Below are positions 36,832-44,810 of a DNA stretch of 64,000 nucleotides, piece after piece. The DNA lies in the NCBI RefSeq assembly GCF_000255115.2, contig NC_018068.1, positions 3,753,977-3,817,976 of the forward strand, given 5' to 3'. How positions within the stretch are numbered: position 1 is the first letter of the stretch; the number at the start of each line of letters is the position of its first letter. This DNA is from Desulfosporosinus acidiphilus SJ4 (GTDB lineage: Bacteria > Bacillota > Desulfitobacteriia > Desulfitobacteriales > Desulfitobacteriaceae). The position numbers were made by a program, and so were the translations under genes. Under the pieces are notes generated by a model. That model saw only the letters and a list, made by a program, of their open reading frames with translations, had not been told where the DNA came from and searched no databases.

Positions 36832-37614
36832 TTAAAGAGCCGAGGACTCCTGTTTGACCGGGGCAAAACTCCTTCGATGAAGAGGACATGGCCCTAAACG
36901 CCGCAAAACTTTCATATGGTCGCTTGTACCATACCCTTTATTCTTCGCAAACGTATACTCAGGATAGAGGGTATCGAGTTCAGTCATCAGTCGATCGCGA
37001 GTTACTTTCGCTAAAATCGAAGCAGCCGCAATCGAGGCACTTAGCTGATCTCCCCTAACGAGGGGGAATTGCGGCAAGTTAACCGCAGGTAAGGTAAGTG
37101 CATCTATCAATAAGTAGTGAGGGCGAACAGTTAATCCTTCAACCGCTCTTTTCATCGCTAATTTTGTCGCTTGTAAGATATTTAAGGCATCAATCTCAGC
37201 TGGTTCTGCACTGCCGATAGCATAGTCTATAGCTTGAGTTTGAATTTTAGTAAATAGTTTTTCCCGTCTGCTTTCCGTTAAAGCCTTTGAGTCATTGAGC
37301 CCCGGCAAATTAAACCTTGTCGGCAGAATACAGGCTGCAGCAACTACCGGCCCGGCCAGGGGGCCGCGGCCCGCTTCATCAATACCGGCTATCAGTAAAA
37401 AACCGTTTTGCCATAATTTCTTTTCTTCCACGAGCAATTGCTGGATACGTGCATCTTCTTGAGAAAGTGCTTGCTTTTGCTTAATTAAGCGCTCTGCCAG
37501 CCGCCGGACACCTTGCCGGGGGTCATTTTGGCAGGCATCAAGCATTTGCGGGGAAGGGTCCTTATATAAGGCAATTTCTATTTCTTTAACATTCATCTGG
37601 GATAATGGTTCCAC
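36832..37614 (-). CDS. rnhB: Ribonuclease HII
   Basis: Cuts RNA in DNA-RNA hybrids and single ribonucleotides in DNA. 260 residues. The catalytic acidic set is in GIDEAGRGP, LIDAL and VTRDRLM; YGTSDHMKVLRRLGPCPLHR is the usual tail (YGTSDH...LGPCP). About 70 residues precede the catalytic core, as in many clostridial RnhB. GTG start at 37614 behind GAGGG. In line with rbgA and lepB. Confidence 0.94.
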   Translation of the reverse strand: MEPLSQMNVKEIEIALYKDPSPQMLDACQNDPRQGVRRLAERLIKQKQALSQEDARIQQLLVEEKKLWQNGFLLIAGIDEAGRGPLAGPVVAAACILPTRFNLPGLNDSKALTESRREKLFTKIQTQAIDYAIGSAEPAEIDALNILQATKLAMKRAVEGLTVRPHYLLIDALTLPAVNLPQFPLVRGDQLSASIAAASILAKVTRDRLMTELDTLYPEYTFAKNKGYGTSDHMKVLRRLGPCPLHRRSFAPVKQESSAL

Positions 37615-37699
37615 CTATTTGCCCTCTTTCTCAGTTCGACATAGATAGTCTATTTCCTGTTGAGATAGCCCTTAATTCATACCAAATACTGGAGAAAGC

Positions 37700-38530
37700 T
37701 CAGTCGAAATTAATATCCATGGTAATAGGACCAAGTTGCCCTGTCCTAAGTTCACGTAAGAATATTTGAGCCGATTTTAAGGTATCTACCTGTCCGCCCC
37801 GAATCAAACATCCTCGTTTACGACCTATGGTTTCGAGATTTATATCCGGGACGGGTTCCTGATAACGGTTTAAAGACTGGGGAGAATTCGCTTTAAGCCA
37901 ATCCATAATCCAAATCGATAATTCCTCAACATCGAAAACTTCGTCTTTAATAGCTCCTAAAGCTGCGAGTTTACGGCCGATTTCCTGATCTTCAAATTTT
38001 GGCCACAGCATACCGGGCGTATCTAGAAGTTCAACTCGATCATGAATCCGAACCCATTGGTTTCCCCTTGTCACTCCTGGCTTATTGCCAACCTTGGCTT
38101 GAGATCCGCCAGTCAGTTGATTGATTAAAGATGATTTGCCGATATTAGGAATCCCCACAATCATAACCTTAATCAGTTGGGGACGAACCCCTTTTTCGGC
38201 AAGCTTAGCCTGTTTGGAGCGCACTAGGGATTCTAAAGCTGGTACAATCTGTTTAACTCCGTTTCCGGTAGCAGCGCTCAGCGCATAGGCCGGACTTTTA
38301 GTTCTTAATTTTTCAAGCCATTTTTGGGTCCAGGCGGGATCTGCCAAATCAGCCTTATTAAGCAATAATAATTTTTGCTTCTTACCAAGCATCTCATGCA
38401 ATAACGGATTGCGGCTGCTGGCCGGAATTCTGGCATCGGCAAGTTCAATGACGACATCAACCCATTTCAGCTGATCTGTCAGCAACCGTCTTGCTTTAGC
38501 CATATGGCCGGGAAACCACTGAATACTCAT
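37700..38530 (-). CDS. rbgA: Ribosome biogenesis GTPase RbgA (YlqF)
   Basis: Circularly permuted GTPase needed for late assembly of the 50S subunit. 276 residues. G-motif order is permuted: NKAD first, then GIPNIGKSSL (G1) and DTPG (G3), followed by the RNA-binding ANTAR-like C-terminus. WFPGHMAKA at the N-terminus is the RbgA signature. Start at the ATG 38530, 8 bases behind AGAAGGA; the ATG 9 bases earlier lies within that site. Confidence 0.95.
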   Translation of the reverse strand: MSIQWFPGHMAKARRLLTDQLKWVDVVIELADARIPASSRNPLLHEMLGKKQKLLLLNKADLADPAWTQKWLEKLRTKSPAYALSAATGNGVKQIVPALESLVRSKQAKLAEKGVRPQLIKVMIVGIPNIGKSSLINQLTGGSQAKVGNKPGVTRGNQWVRIHDRVELLDTPGMLWPKFEDQEIGRKLAALGAIKDEVFDVEELSIWIMDWLKANSPQSLNRYQEPVPDINLETIGRKRGCLIRGGQVDTLKSAQIFLRELRTGQLGPITMDINFD

Positions 38531-38572
38531 GAAAACCATCCTTCTAGTTTAAACCAACATCAAATAATTTAT

Positions 38573-39085
38573 TTAAAGAAATCTTATTCGCCGAAATGGA
38601 TAATAGACTAGCCATGCTTTTCCTAAGAGATAGCTTTTCGGAAGAAGTCCCCATTCTCGAGAATCTTCGCTTTGACGCCGGTTATCTCCTAATACAAAGA
38701 CTTTATCTACCGGTACTACTTGAGGGCCAAAGGGCGGATAATCCCCAGGTTTAACATAAGGTTCTTGAATTGACACACCATTGACAAATACCTGGTTATC
38801 GCGCAGTTCTACTTTCTCACCTTCCACCGCGATAACACGTTTGACAAAGGTACGTTTTGTGTCTTTGGGAAAAGCAAAGACAATAATATCCCCCCGGGTA
38901 GGAGCCCAAAGACGATAAGCTAATCGATTGACAAGAATTCGATCCCCCGGAGCGATCCCTGGTTCCATCGATGGTGAAGGGATAAGATAAGGCTGTAATA
39001 CTCCCCAACGAAGCAAACCGCCGCTCACCAAGACGATAGCAAACAAAATTACGACCCATTTTCTTTTCGATTTTGATTGTTCCAT
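38573..39085 (-). CDS. lepB: Type I signal peptidase
   Basis: Removes signal peptides from secreted proteins at the outer face of the membrane. 170 residues with one N-terminal transmembrane helix (about 10-28). The catalytic serine is in PSPSMEP and the lysine in TFVKRVIAVEG; GDNRRQSEDSREWG is box E. ATG at 39085 behind GAGGGGAG. Typical position between rplS and rbgA. Confidence 0.95.
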   Translation of the reverse strand: MEQSKSKRKWVVILFAIVLVSGGLLRWGVLQPYLIPSPSMEPGIAPGDRILVNRLAYRLWAPTRGDIIVFAFPKDTKRTFVKRVIAVEGEKVELRDNQVFVNGVSIQEPYVKPGDYPPFGPQVVPVDKVFVLGDNRRQSEDSREWGLLPKSYLLGKAWLVYYPFRRIRFL

Positions 39086-39221
39086 TCCATAGCTCCCCTC
39101 TTGAACTACTCATAGTATGAACAAGATTCTGCGGAGCATACGTAAAAGATAACTAAAGTCTTGGCTATCAATTAAGTTAAATCTGACAACTCAAAATTGT
39201 TGCACGGATCGCATTAAAGAA

Positions 39222-39241
39222 GGCTCGGCTTGCGCCGAGCC
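39222..39241. other. GC-rich hairpin between rplS and lepB
   Basis: GGCTCGGC and GCCGAGCC pair over 8 bp with a 4-base loop; on the minus strand TTCTTT follows. It may be a second terminator behind rplS. The remaining stretch between lepB and rplS (39086-39392) shows only this and the next terminator. Confidence 0.6.
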
Positions 39242-39354
39242 TCGCTAGGGCGGAAGCCGTCAGTTTTTCTACATCATCGTCACAAAATGACCAAGCGTCT
39301 CTCCAATGATTAGCCTATGTAAGAGATCGCCTGAATTTGCTTTCGCTTGTATGC

Positions 39355-39382
39355 AAAAAAAAGGGCTAGATCGCTCCAGCCC
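39355..39382 (-). terminator. rplS: Intrinsic terminator behind rplS
   Basis: On the minus strand GGGCT and AGCCC pair around a 10-base loop and are followed by eight T residues. It is 10 bases behind the rplS stop codon. Confidence 0.85.
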
Positions 39383-39392
39383 ATTTTTAACA

Positions 39393-39740
39393 TTAGATCG
39401 AACGACGATCGCGAATCCGCGCCGCCTTTCCGGATAAAGAACGTAAATAGTAGAGCTTAGCCCGACGCACAATACCTCGGCGAACCACCTCAATTTTATC
39501 CAAACGAGGGGAATGCAAGGGAAATGTACGTTCTACCCCTACTCCGGCAAATACACGACGAACCGTAAAGGTCTCTCTGATACCGCCGCCTTTCATGGCG
39601 ATAACAAGTCCTTCAAACACCTGAATACGTTCACGAGTTCCTTCAACAATACGCACATGCACACGTACTGTATCACCCGGACGGAAGTGAGGAAGATCTT
39701 TCTTCATTTGCTCTTCTTCGATCATGCGAATATAATCCAT
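39393..39740 (-). CDS. rplS: 50S ribosomal protein L19
   Basis: Ribosomal protein at the subunit interface, 115 residues. [25 protein letters not shown] and [22 protein letters not shown] are the conserved L19 blocks (the last listed from about 55 to 78). ATG at 39740 behind AAGGGGGG. Separated from trmD by a second RNA methyltransferase gene. Confidence 0.97.
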   Translation of the reverse strand: MDYIRMIEEEQMKKDLPHFRPGDTVRVHVRIVEGTRERIQVFEGLVIAMKGGGIRETFTVRRVFAGVGVERTFPLHSPRLDKIEVVRRGIVRRAKLYYLRSLSGKAARIRDRRSI

Positions 39741-39815
39741 TATTAAATTACCCCCCTTCCTTGCCTAGATGTTCATGCACTGTGTTTACAGCGAGCGGAC
39801 CATCCCTTATAGACA
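39741..39815 (-). ncRNA. Possible ribosomal protein L19 leader
   Basis: Directly upstream of rplS the minus strand reads CCGCTCGCTGT-aaac-ACAGTGC, a small hairpin, then ATGAACATCTAGGC and the ribosome binding site. This resembles, from memory, the L19 autoregulatory leader described for low-GC Gram-positives. A covariance-model search with the L19_leader family would settle it. Confidence 0.45.
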
Positions 39816-39892
39816 ATTTATCTTATCATAACCTGGATAGTTATGCAACTTCCATTATAAAATGTAATAATTCTATCGTTATTTATAATAAA

Positions 39893-40450
39893 TCAATGAC
39901 CCCTTAAGCGGTCCAGAATAATTGCCACAGCTGAACGAACCGATAAATGATTATATTCCGTAGGCCCATAAATAGGTTCAAGAATTTGATCCATAGCTTC
40001 CATGTCTTCCTTTAATAATCCCCAGCCCGTTCCAAACAGCAAGAGAATGGGGGTGTCCGAGGTTTCAATGTCCTTGCGCAGTTGGGCATAAGAAACTGTA
40101 TTGGCATATTTTCGAGCATCAGTAGCTACCCTCAAAGGAGCCACGCCCTGTTCGGCCTCAATCTCAGCGTAAACTTCAGCTAAATCTGCAGCGATTTTCA
40201 CTCGTGAAAAGGCCTCTTGGCGGTCAGGATTATATTCAGCTCCATAACCATCTTGCCAAAACCCCATAATCCGCTTTGCCAACTCACGTTGAGCTTCAGC
40301 AGGATGTACGACATAGTAGCGTTTAATTCCATAAGTCGTCGAACTGCGAGCAATATCATGTAAATCTAAATTCGTAATTGATGTTGCAACCGTTTCCATA
40401 TTTTTATTGTAGACTGGTGCATGGATTAAAGCCAGATATATATCCGCCAC
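39893..40450 (-). CDS. SPOUT-type RNA methyltransferase (TM1570-like)
   Basis: A SAM-dependent RNA methyltransferase of the family often found next to trmD in thermophiles and clostridia. 185 residues, beginning VADIYLALIHAPVYNK. The trefoil-knot cofactor loop is LLLFGTGWGL followed by YNHLSVRSAVAIILDRL, as in SPOUT enzymes. GTG at 40450 is chosen because GGAGG lies 7 bases upstream; the longer frame from 40492 has none. The modified RNA site is not known for this family. Confidence 0.88.
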   Translation of the reverse strand: MADIYLALIHAPVYNKNMETVATSITNLDLHDIARSSTTYGIKRYYVVHPAEAQRELAKRIMGFWQDGYGAEYNPDRQEAFSRVKIAADLAEVYAEIEAEQGVAPLRVATDARKYANTVSYAQLRKDIETSDTPILLLFGTGWGLLKEDMEAMDQILEPIYGPTEYNHLSVRSAVAIILDRLRGH

Positions 40451-40539
40451 GACATTTCCTCCTGATCTTCCATTGGAACTTATCATTGCCAAAATCTTAT
40501 CGATGTATATGTAGGCGATTTCAGAACATTGAGATCGTC

Positions 40540-40592
40540 CAGCTAAAGCTGAACCTCGGGGCTTCGTGGGGATACATGTTATCCCTGCCAGG
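40540..40592. repeat. Interspersed multi-hairpin repeat, copy B
   Basis: CAGCTAAAGCTGAAC followed by TCGGGGCTTCGTGGGG corresponds to copy A at 21694-21730; here the distal hairpin is GGGGATA with TATCCC instead of GGTGGGG with CCCTCACC. It stands between trmD and the SPOUT gene, downstream of a stop codon as copy A does. Confidence 0.5.
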
Positions 40593-40633
40593 CCGGATAA
40601 ACCCTAATAACTCCTCTGTATTCCAGAGTGAAA

Positions 40634-41449
40634 TTATTTCAGACCCTTTATACTTCTCCGCCTTCTTTTAGGCAAAGGTCTGAAAGGTTCCCATTTTTCC
40701 CGCCACTCTGCCATTTCCGGGTATTCGAGAACAAGTTCTTCCAAAATAGAATAGTCCTCAGCCTCAAAATTAATACCCTTAAATAAATCGGGGCGCCTCA
40801 AAAAAGTGCGCCGAAGGGATTCTTTTCGCCGCCAACGTTTAATCAGCGCGTGATGACCGGAGAGCAAAACCTCAGGAACCAGTCGCCCCTCAAAATCAGC
40901 CGGTCTGGTATATTGGGGGTATTCTAAAAGGGCAGTGCTATGGGATTCTTCCTCAATAGAAGTCTCCTCTCCCAATACGCCGGGCACCAAGCGGGCTACG
41001 GCATCCATCATAACCATAGCAGCCAGTTCTCCCCCCGTTAGGACATAATCCCCTAAAGAAGCTTCCTCATCAGCCAACTCACGTATCCGTTCATCAAACC
41101 CTTCATAATGTCCGCAGATAAAGACTAATTCTTCATATTCCGACCAACGTTTTGCCGTCGTTTGGTGAAAAACCTGCCCTTGAGGAGACATCAGAATTGT
41201 CCGCCGACGGCCATGTGCCGGAGGCAAATCCCGCATGGCTGCATAGATTGGTTCAGGCTTCAAGACCATCCCAACCCCACCGCCATAAGGAACATCATCG
41301 ACGTTTCGATGTTTACCGGCAGCATAGTTTCGAAAATCCACAAACTCAAATTCCAAATACCCTGCCGCCTGGGCACGTTTAAGAATGCTTTCGCGAACCG
41401 GCGCAAACATCTCCGGAAATAAGGTTAAAACAGTCATTTTCATTGACAT
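40634..41449 (-). CDS. trmD: tRNA (guanine-37-N1)-methyltransferase
   Basis: Methylates G37 next to the anticodon to prevent frameshifting. 271 residues. TLFPEMF at the N-terminus, [29 protein letters not shown] and the knot segment [14 protein letters not shown] are the TrmD signatures. The C-terminal tail is rich in arginine and lysine. ATG at 41449; its Shine-Dalgarno sequence lies within the last codons of rimM. Confidence 0.97.
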   Translation of the reverse strand: MSMKMTVLTLFPEMFAPVRESILKRAQAAGYLEFEFVDFRNYAAGKHRNVDDVPYGGGVGMVLKPEPIYAAMRDLPPAHGRRRTILMSPQGQVFHQTTAKRWSEYEELVFICGHYEGFDERIRELADEEASLGDYVLTGGELAAMVMMDAVARLVPGVLGEETSIEEESHSTALLEYPQYTRPADFEGRLVPEVLLSGHHALIKRWRRKESLRRTFLRRPDLFKGINFEAEDYSILEELVLEYPEMAEWREKWEPFRPLPKRRRRSIKGLK

Positions 41450-41452
41450 CAG

Positions 41453-41953
41453 CTAGTCCTCCAACAAACCTGGAGGAAGGGCAACATCCATACGCCGACC
41501 TTTGACATCCACTTCTTTTACGACACTTTTTAAAGCTGGGATGCATAGTTCTCCCTGCTTTCCTTTGACAATATAAACATCATTGGCGCCGGTTTCTAGG
41601 ACTTGAGATAAAACTCCTAAATAAGTATCCCCTTCATAGACCTTCATTCCCTCAAGCTCGAAATAATACCATCCTTCTTGCAGAGGAGGAACTTCCGAAC
41701 GGTCTATTCGCACTTCCCAGCCGCGAAACTTCTCCGCATCTTCAATACTCTCAATTCCCTCAACCAAGAGCAGAACTTGATCCCCCTGAACGCGGGCAGA
41801 GATAACTTTAAAGCGCTGATTTAATTCGCCCTTACACAGGATCACTTCCTGAAGCTGAGAAAACCGTGACCGGTTCGACGTAATCGGATAGACTTTCATC
41901 GCCCCATTAACCCCATGAGGACGCAAAACTTCTCCAACCAACACTTCATCCAT
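41453..41953 (-). CDS. rimM: 16S rRNA processing protein RimM
   Basis: Assists maturation of the 30S head together with S19. 166 residues: N-terminal beta barrel starting VGEVLRPHGVNGAMKVYPIT and a C-terminal PRC barrel with GANDVYIVKG and IPALKSVVKEVD. ATG at 41953 behind AAAGGGGGT. Three bases before trmD. Confidence 0.96.
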   Translation of the reverse strand: MDEVLVGEVLRPHGVNGAMKVYPITSNRSRFSQLQEVILCKGELNQRFKVISARVQGDQVLLLVEGIESIEDAEKFRGWEVRIDRSEVPPLQEGWYYFELEGMKVYEGDTYLGVLSQVLETGANDVYIVKGKQGELCIPALKSVVKEVDVKGRRMDVALPPGLLED

Positions 41954-41988
41954 TCCCCATACCCCCTTTCATTTTTCAATCTAAAACA

Positions 41989-42015
41989 TTAAGAAGGGCC
42001 CAAAGCCCTTCTTAA
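41989..42015. terminator. Attenuator or terminator between khpA and rimM
   Basis: TTAAGAAGGGC and GCCCTTCTTAA form a perfect 11-bp stem with a 5-base loop, starting two bases behind the khpA stop codon. On the minus strand it is followed by TGTTTTAG. It may lower rimM-trmD expression relative to rpsP. Confidence 0.7.
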
Positions 42016-42017
42016 CA

Positions 42018-42248
42018 TCATTGATCAATGTCCATATGAACTCGGCGACCATCTTTAACGGCAGCGGCTTTCACCAGCGTACGAATTGCGTTCGCGATCT
42101 TCCCTTGTTTTCCAATAACTTTACCCATGTCTTCAGGAGCAACAGTAAGCTGCAGATGAACGGTCTTATCTGTCTCAGACTGTGCAACAAGAACCTGGTC
42201 AGAATGATCGACCAACGCCTTCGCGAGGATTTCAACAAGTTCCTTCAC
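42018..42248 (-). CDS. khpA: KH-domain RNA-binding protein KhpA
   Basis: A 76-residue single KH domain, normally paired with KhpB (Jag) in regulation of cell division and RNA. The GxxG loop is IGKQGK. The GTG at 42248, with GGGGGGTGG just upstream, gives the normal family length; earlier in-frame GTG codons overlap the ribosome binding site. Usual position between rpsP and rimM. Confidence 0.94.
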   Translation of the reverse strand: MKELVEILAKALVDHSDQVLVAQSETDKTVHLQLTVAPEDMGKVIGKQGKIANAIRTLVKAAAVKDGRRVHMDIDQ

Positions 42249-42271
42249 AGGAACCACCCCCCACACTACTC

Positions 42272-42538
42272 TTAGTTCTTGGACTCATGGAATTTTGTTA
42301 AGATACCAGCTTGACTTAACAAAGACTTAGCAGTATTTGAAGGCTGAGCTCCCGTAGAAAGCCATTTTAAAGCCTTTTCCTCGTCGATATTTAAAACGAC
42401 AGGGCTCTTTGTCGGATCATAATAACCGATTTGCTCAATAAAGCGTCCATCACGCGGAGCTGAAGACTCGGCAATTACCATGCGATAAAAAGGATTCTTT
42501 TTCGCGCCGATACGGCACAAACGAATTTTCGTAGCCAT
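42272..42538 (-). CDS. rpsP: 30S ribosomal protein S16
   Basis: Ribosomal protein of 88 residues. [21 protein letters not shown] and [12 protein letters not shown] are the S16 signatures (positions 5-25 and 31-42). ATG at 42538 with AAAGGAGGTG 6 bases upstream. Normally it follows ffh closely; here a 280-base fold-back repeat stands between. Confidence 0.97.
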   Translation of the reverse strand: MATKIRLCRIGAKKNPFYRMVIAESSAPRDGRFIEQIGYYDPTKSPVVLNIDEEKALKWLSTGAQPSNTAKSLLSQAGILTKFHESKN

Positions 42539-42680
42539 CTTTTCACCTCCTTTACAGAATACCCAAACTTATAGGACCGTAGTCCCCGGCTCGAACAAAC
42601 TCATATTGCGACTCAGACGCAGGCCGGAGTACTTCTTCGAAGCAGACGGTGCACATTTTTGTGCTGTCACCCATAAAACT
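42539..42680. other. rpsP leader region
   Basis: Non-coding stretch between rpsP and the repeat. It is GC-richer than the general intergenic sequence and holds a short stem TACTTC/GAAG around 42630; no known leader was recognised. Confidence 0.3.
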
Positions 42681-42960
42681 TCGTCGTTCCCCGTCCCAAG
42701 CTCAGGACGCAGTATGACACGAGCGCGAAGTCTTTACGTAAGCAGCTCAGCAAACTCCGTGAAAGCGACTCCAGACCGGGGCGGTGCACAGGGATGTGCA
42801 CCGCCGCCATAGCGCCATGGTCGCCTCCCGCCATCCTTGGCTTCGGCGACACTAGGCCATCCATGGCCGTCGGACGGCGCTTATGGCGGGAACCCCGCAC
42901 CCCAAAGACAAGAGCTTGAACGGTACGTATGACGGAGCGCTGTGTCATACAAGTCCTCAG
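42681..42960. repeat. Fold-back repeat element, copy 1 (behind ffh)
   Basis: A structured non-coding element shared with 49480-49780. The outer arms are CTCAGGACGCAGTATGACAC (42701-42720) and the complement of GTATGACAC at 42942-42950 plus AAGTCCTCAG. Inside are a stem GCGGTGCAC/GTGCACCGC (42781-42804) and a stem CCATAGCGCC/GGCGCTTATGG (42807-42886) whose 59-base loop is much longer than in copy 2. The right end touches the ffh stop codon. Reading frames inside are not genes. It has no transposase and resembles a non-autonomous element or a structured RNA. Confidence 0.8.
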
Positions 42961-44315
42961 AAGCCCCTGAAGCCTGCTTTCTTGCCGCCCTTTTTGCCCT
43001 TCTTACCCATTCCGAGCATTCCCATAGCGCCGGAACCCGTCAGCTGCTTCATCATCTTTTGCATCTGTTCAAATTGCTTTAAGAGCCGCCCAACTTCCTG
43101 AACGCTTGTTCCGCTCCCTTTAGCAATTCTCTTTTTCCGGGAATCTTTGATAAGGGCAGGCTTCCTGCGCTCTTCAAGAGTCATTGAGCGTATAATCGCT
43201 TCAATATGAGCGGTATCTTTCTCATCAATTTTTACATCTTTTAATTGTTTTCCAACCCCCGGAATCATTTCCAAGAGGGAAGACAAGGGACCCATTTTCT
43301 TCATTTGCTGCATCTGGTCAAGAAAATCATCAAGGGTGAATTCCTGCTTGCGCAGCTTCTGTTCCATTTCCTTGGCTTTTTTCTGGTCAAAAGACTCTTG
43401 AGCCTTTTCGATCAGGGTCAGAACATCTCCCATCCCCAAGATCCGAGATGCCATACGATCCGGATGGAAGGGTTCAAGTGCATCCATTTTTTCCCCGGTG
43501 CCGGCGAACTTAATCGTGCACCCGGTAACCGCTTTAATAGAAAGTGCCGCTCCACCGCGAGTGTCCCCGTCTAACTTCGTGAGAATAACTCCGTCAAGAC
43601 CAATCTCTTTATGGAACGATTCAGCAACGTTCACCGCATCCTGACCGGTCATAGCATCAACCACTAAGAGGATCTCGTGCGGTTTGACAGTGGTTTTAAT
43701 GGCTCTCAGTTCATCCATCAATTCTTCATTGATGTGCAATCGCCCCGCCGTATCGATAATCACAACATCTTGCCCATTTTGATAAGCATGTTTAAGACTG
43801 GCAAGTGCAATATCAGCAGGAGGTTCCTGTCCCATAGAGAATACAGGTACCTTTATCTGTTCGCCTAAAACCTCCAATTGCTTGATGGCAGCAGGGCGAT
43901 AAATATCACAAGCCACCAGCAAAGGATGCTTTCCCTGCTTCTTGAGCATATTAGCAAGTTTTGCCGCATGAGTTGTTTTCCCGGCACCTTGCAATCCTAA
44001 AAGTAAAATCACAGTAGGCGGTTTCGGTGCAACGAGGATTTTTCCTGTTGCCCCTCCCATCAGATCAATCATTTCTTCGTGGACAATTTTAATGACTTGC
44101 TGTGCAGGTGAAAGTGATTCTAAAACATCTTGACCAATGCAGCGTTCTTTAACCTTAGCAACGAAGTCCTTAACTACTTTAAAGTTAACATCCGCCTCAA
44201 GTAAAGCAACTCGAACTTCTCTCATTGCTTCGTTAACATCGGCTTCCTTTAAAATACCCTTTCCCTTGAGTTTCTTAAATGTTTCTTGGAGTTTGTCGCT
44301 TAATCCTTGAAACAT
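42957..44315 (-). CDS. ffh: Signal recognition particle protein Ffh (SRP54)
   Basis: GTPase that binds signal sequences and 4.5S/6S-type SRP RNA and delivers ribosomes to FtsY. 452 residues: N domain, G domain with GLQGAGKTTHAAKL, DTAGRLHI and TKLDGDTRGG, and a methionine-rich M domain ending in MGKKGKKGGKK. Its partner ftsY lies 3.7 kb upstream. The ATG at 44315 is 12 bases behind AGGAGGT, a slightly long spacing. Co-transcribed with ylxM. Confidence 0.97.
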   Translation of the reverse strand: MFQGLSDKLQETFKKLKGKGILKEADVNEAMREVRVALLEADVNFKVVKDFVAKVKERCIGQDVLESLSPAQQVIKIVHEEMIDLMGGATGKILVAPKPPTVILLLGLQGAGKTTHAAKLANMLKKQGKHPLLVACDIYRPAAIKQLEVLGEQIKVPVFSMGQEPPADIALASLKHAYQNGQDVVIIDTAGRLHINEELMDELRAIKTTVKPHEILLVVDAMTGQDAVNVAESFHKEIGLDGVILTKLDGDTRGGAALSIKAVTGCTIKFAGTGEKMDALEPFHPDRMASRILGMGDVLTLIEKAQESFDQKKAKEMEQKLRKQEFTLDDFLDQMQQMKKMGPLSSLLEMIPGVGKQLKDVKIDEKDTAHIEAIIRSMTLEERRKPALIKDSRKKRIAKGSGTSVQEVGRLLKQFEQMQKMMKQLTGSGAMGMLGMGKKGKKGGKKAGFRGF

Positions 44316-44376
44316 GCTCTGTGTGACACCTCCTGTGCCGTCGCCTCGTAAACCTCAGTTCAAGAGCAACTTACTC

Positions 44377-44733
44377 TCAAATATCAAATATATCCTCAAT
44401 CCTGACACCGATTTGGCAGTGACGTTCCCAAGCTTCATGACTGGAAAAGTCCTTCTCAGTTAACCCCCGCATTAAGCTTCGCACCTCTGCGAGCTTCTCG
44501 CGTTCCTTCCAAAATCTGTGTACAAGTCCTAGCTTCTGTTCGTATTCTTCAAGTATTCTCTCCGTACGCTTGAGTAAATCGTGAATAGCTTGGCGGCTGA
44601 TATGTTCCAACTCAGCGATTTCCGCAAGCGAAAGATCCTGTTGGTAATGCAGATCCCAAACATTTCGCTGCTTTTCTGTAAGCAACGGTCCGTAGAAATC
44701 GGCGAAAAGAGCCATAGTGGCTAGTTTCTCCAT
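44377..44733 (-). CDS. ylxM: YlxM, putative SRP-associated HTH protein
   Basis: 118-residue helix-turn-helix protein of the UPF0122 family, nearly always next to ffh. LTEKQRNVWDLHYQQDLSLAEIAE and ISRQAIHDLLKR form a sigma-70 region 4-like HTH (positions about 18-60). In streptococci it stimulates SRP GTPase activity. ATG at 44733 behind AGGAGG. A strong promoter with a palindrome at its start site lies directly upstream. Confidence 0.94.
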   Translation of the reverse strand: MEKLATMALFADFYGPLLTEKQRNVWDLHYQQDLSLAEIAELEHISRQAIHDLLKRTERILEEYEQKLGLVHRFWKEREKLAEVRSLMRGLTEKDFSSHEAWERHCQIGVRIEDIFDI

Positions 44734-44745
44734 ATCAAATCCTCC

Positions 44746-44767
44746 TGTAAAGTATTTTTACTTTACA
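44746..44767. promoter_or_regulatory. Palindromic operator at the ylxM-ffh start site
   Basis: TGTAAAGTA and TACTTTACA form perfect 9-base arms around TTTT. The palindrome covers the predicted transcription start and reaches to the ribosome binding site of ylxM, so it could work as a repressor site or as a 5-prime stem in the mRNA. Confidence 0.65.
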
Positions 44768-44772
44768 ATGGA

Positions 44773-44801
44773 ATAGTAGACTAAAACCAACGATTTGTCA
44801 A
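44773..44801 (-). promoter_or_regulatory. Sigma-A promoter of ylxM-ffh
   Basis: On the minus strand TTGACA (44796-44801) and TACTAT (44773-44778) are 17 bases apart. Transcription would start near 44766. Confidence 0.8.
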
Positions 44802-44810
44802 GAACCTAGA

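Noticed and set aside
42667-42948. 93-codon minus-strand frame inside fold-back copy 1, similar to the frame at 49463-49678
   Set aside because: The likeness (AAVHI, SLSRSLLSC, ALVS) comes from the repeated DNA; the reading frame carries no domain and the stems explain the conservation.
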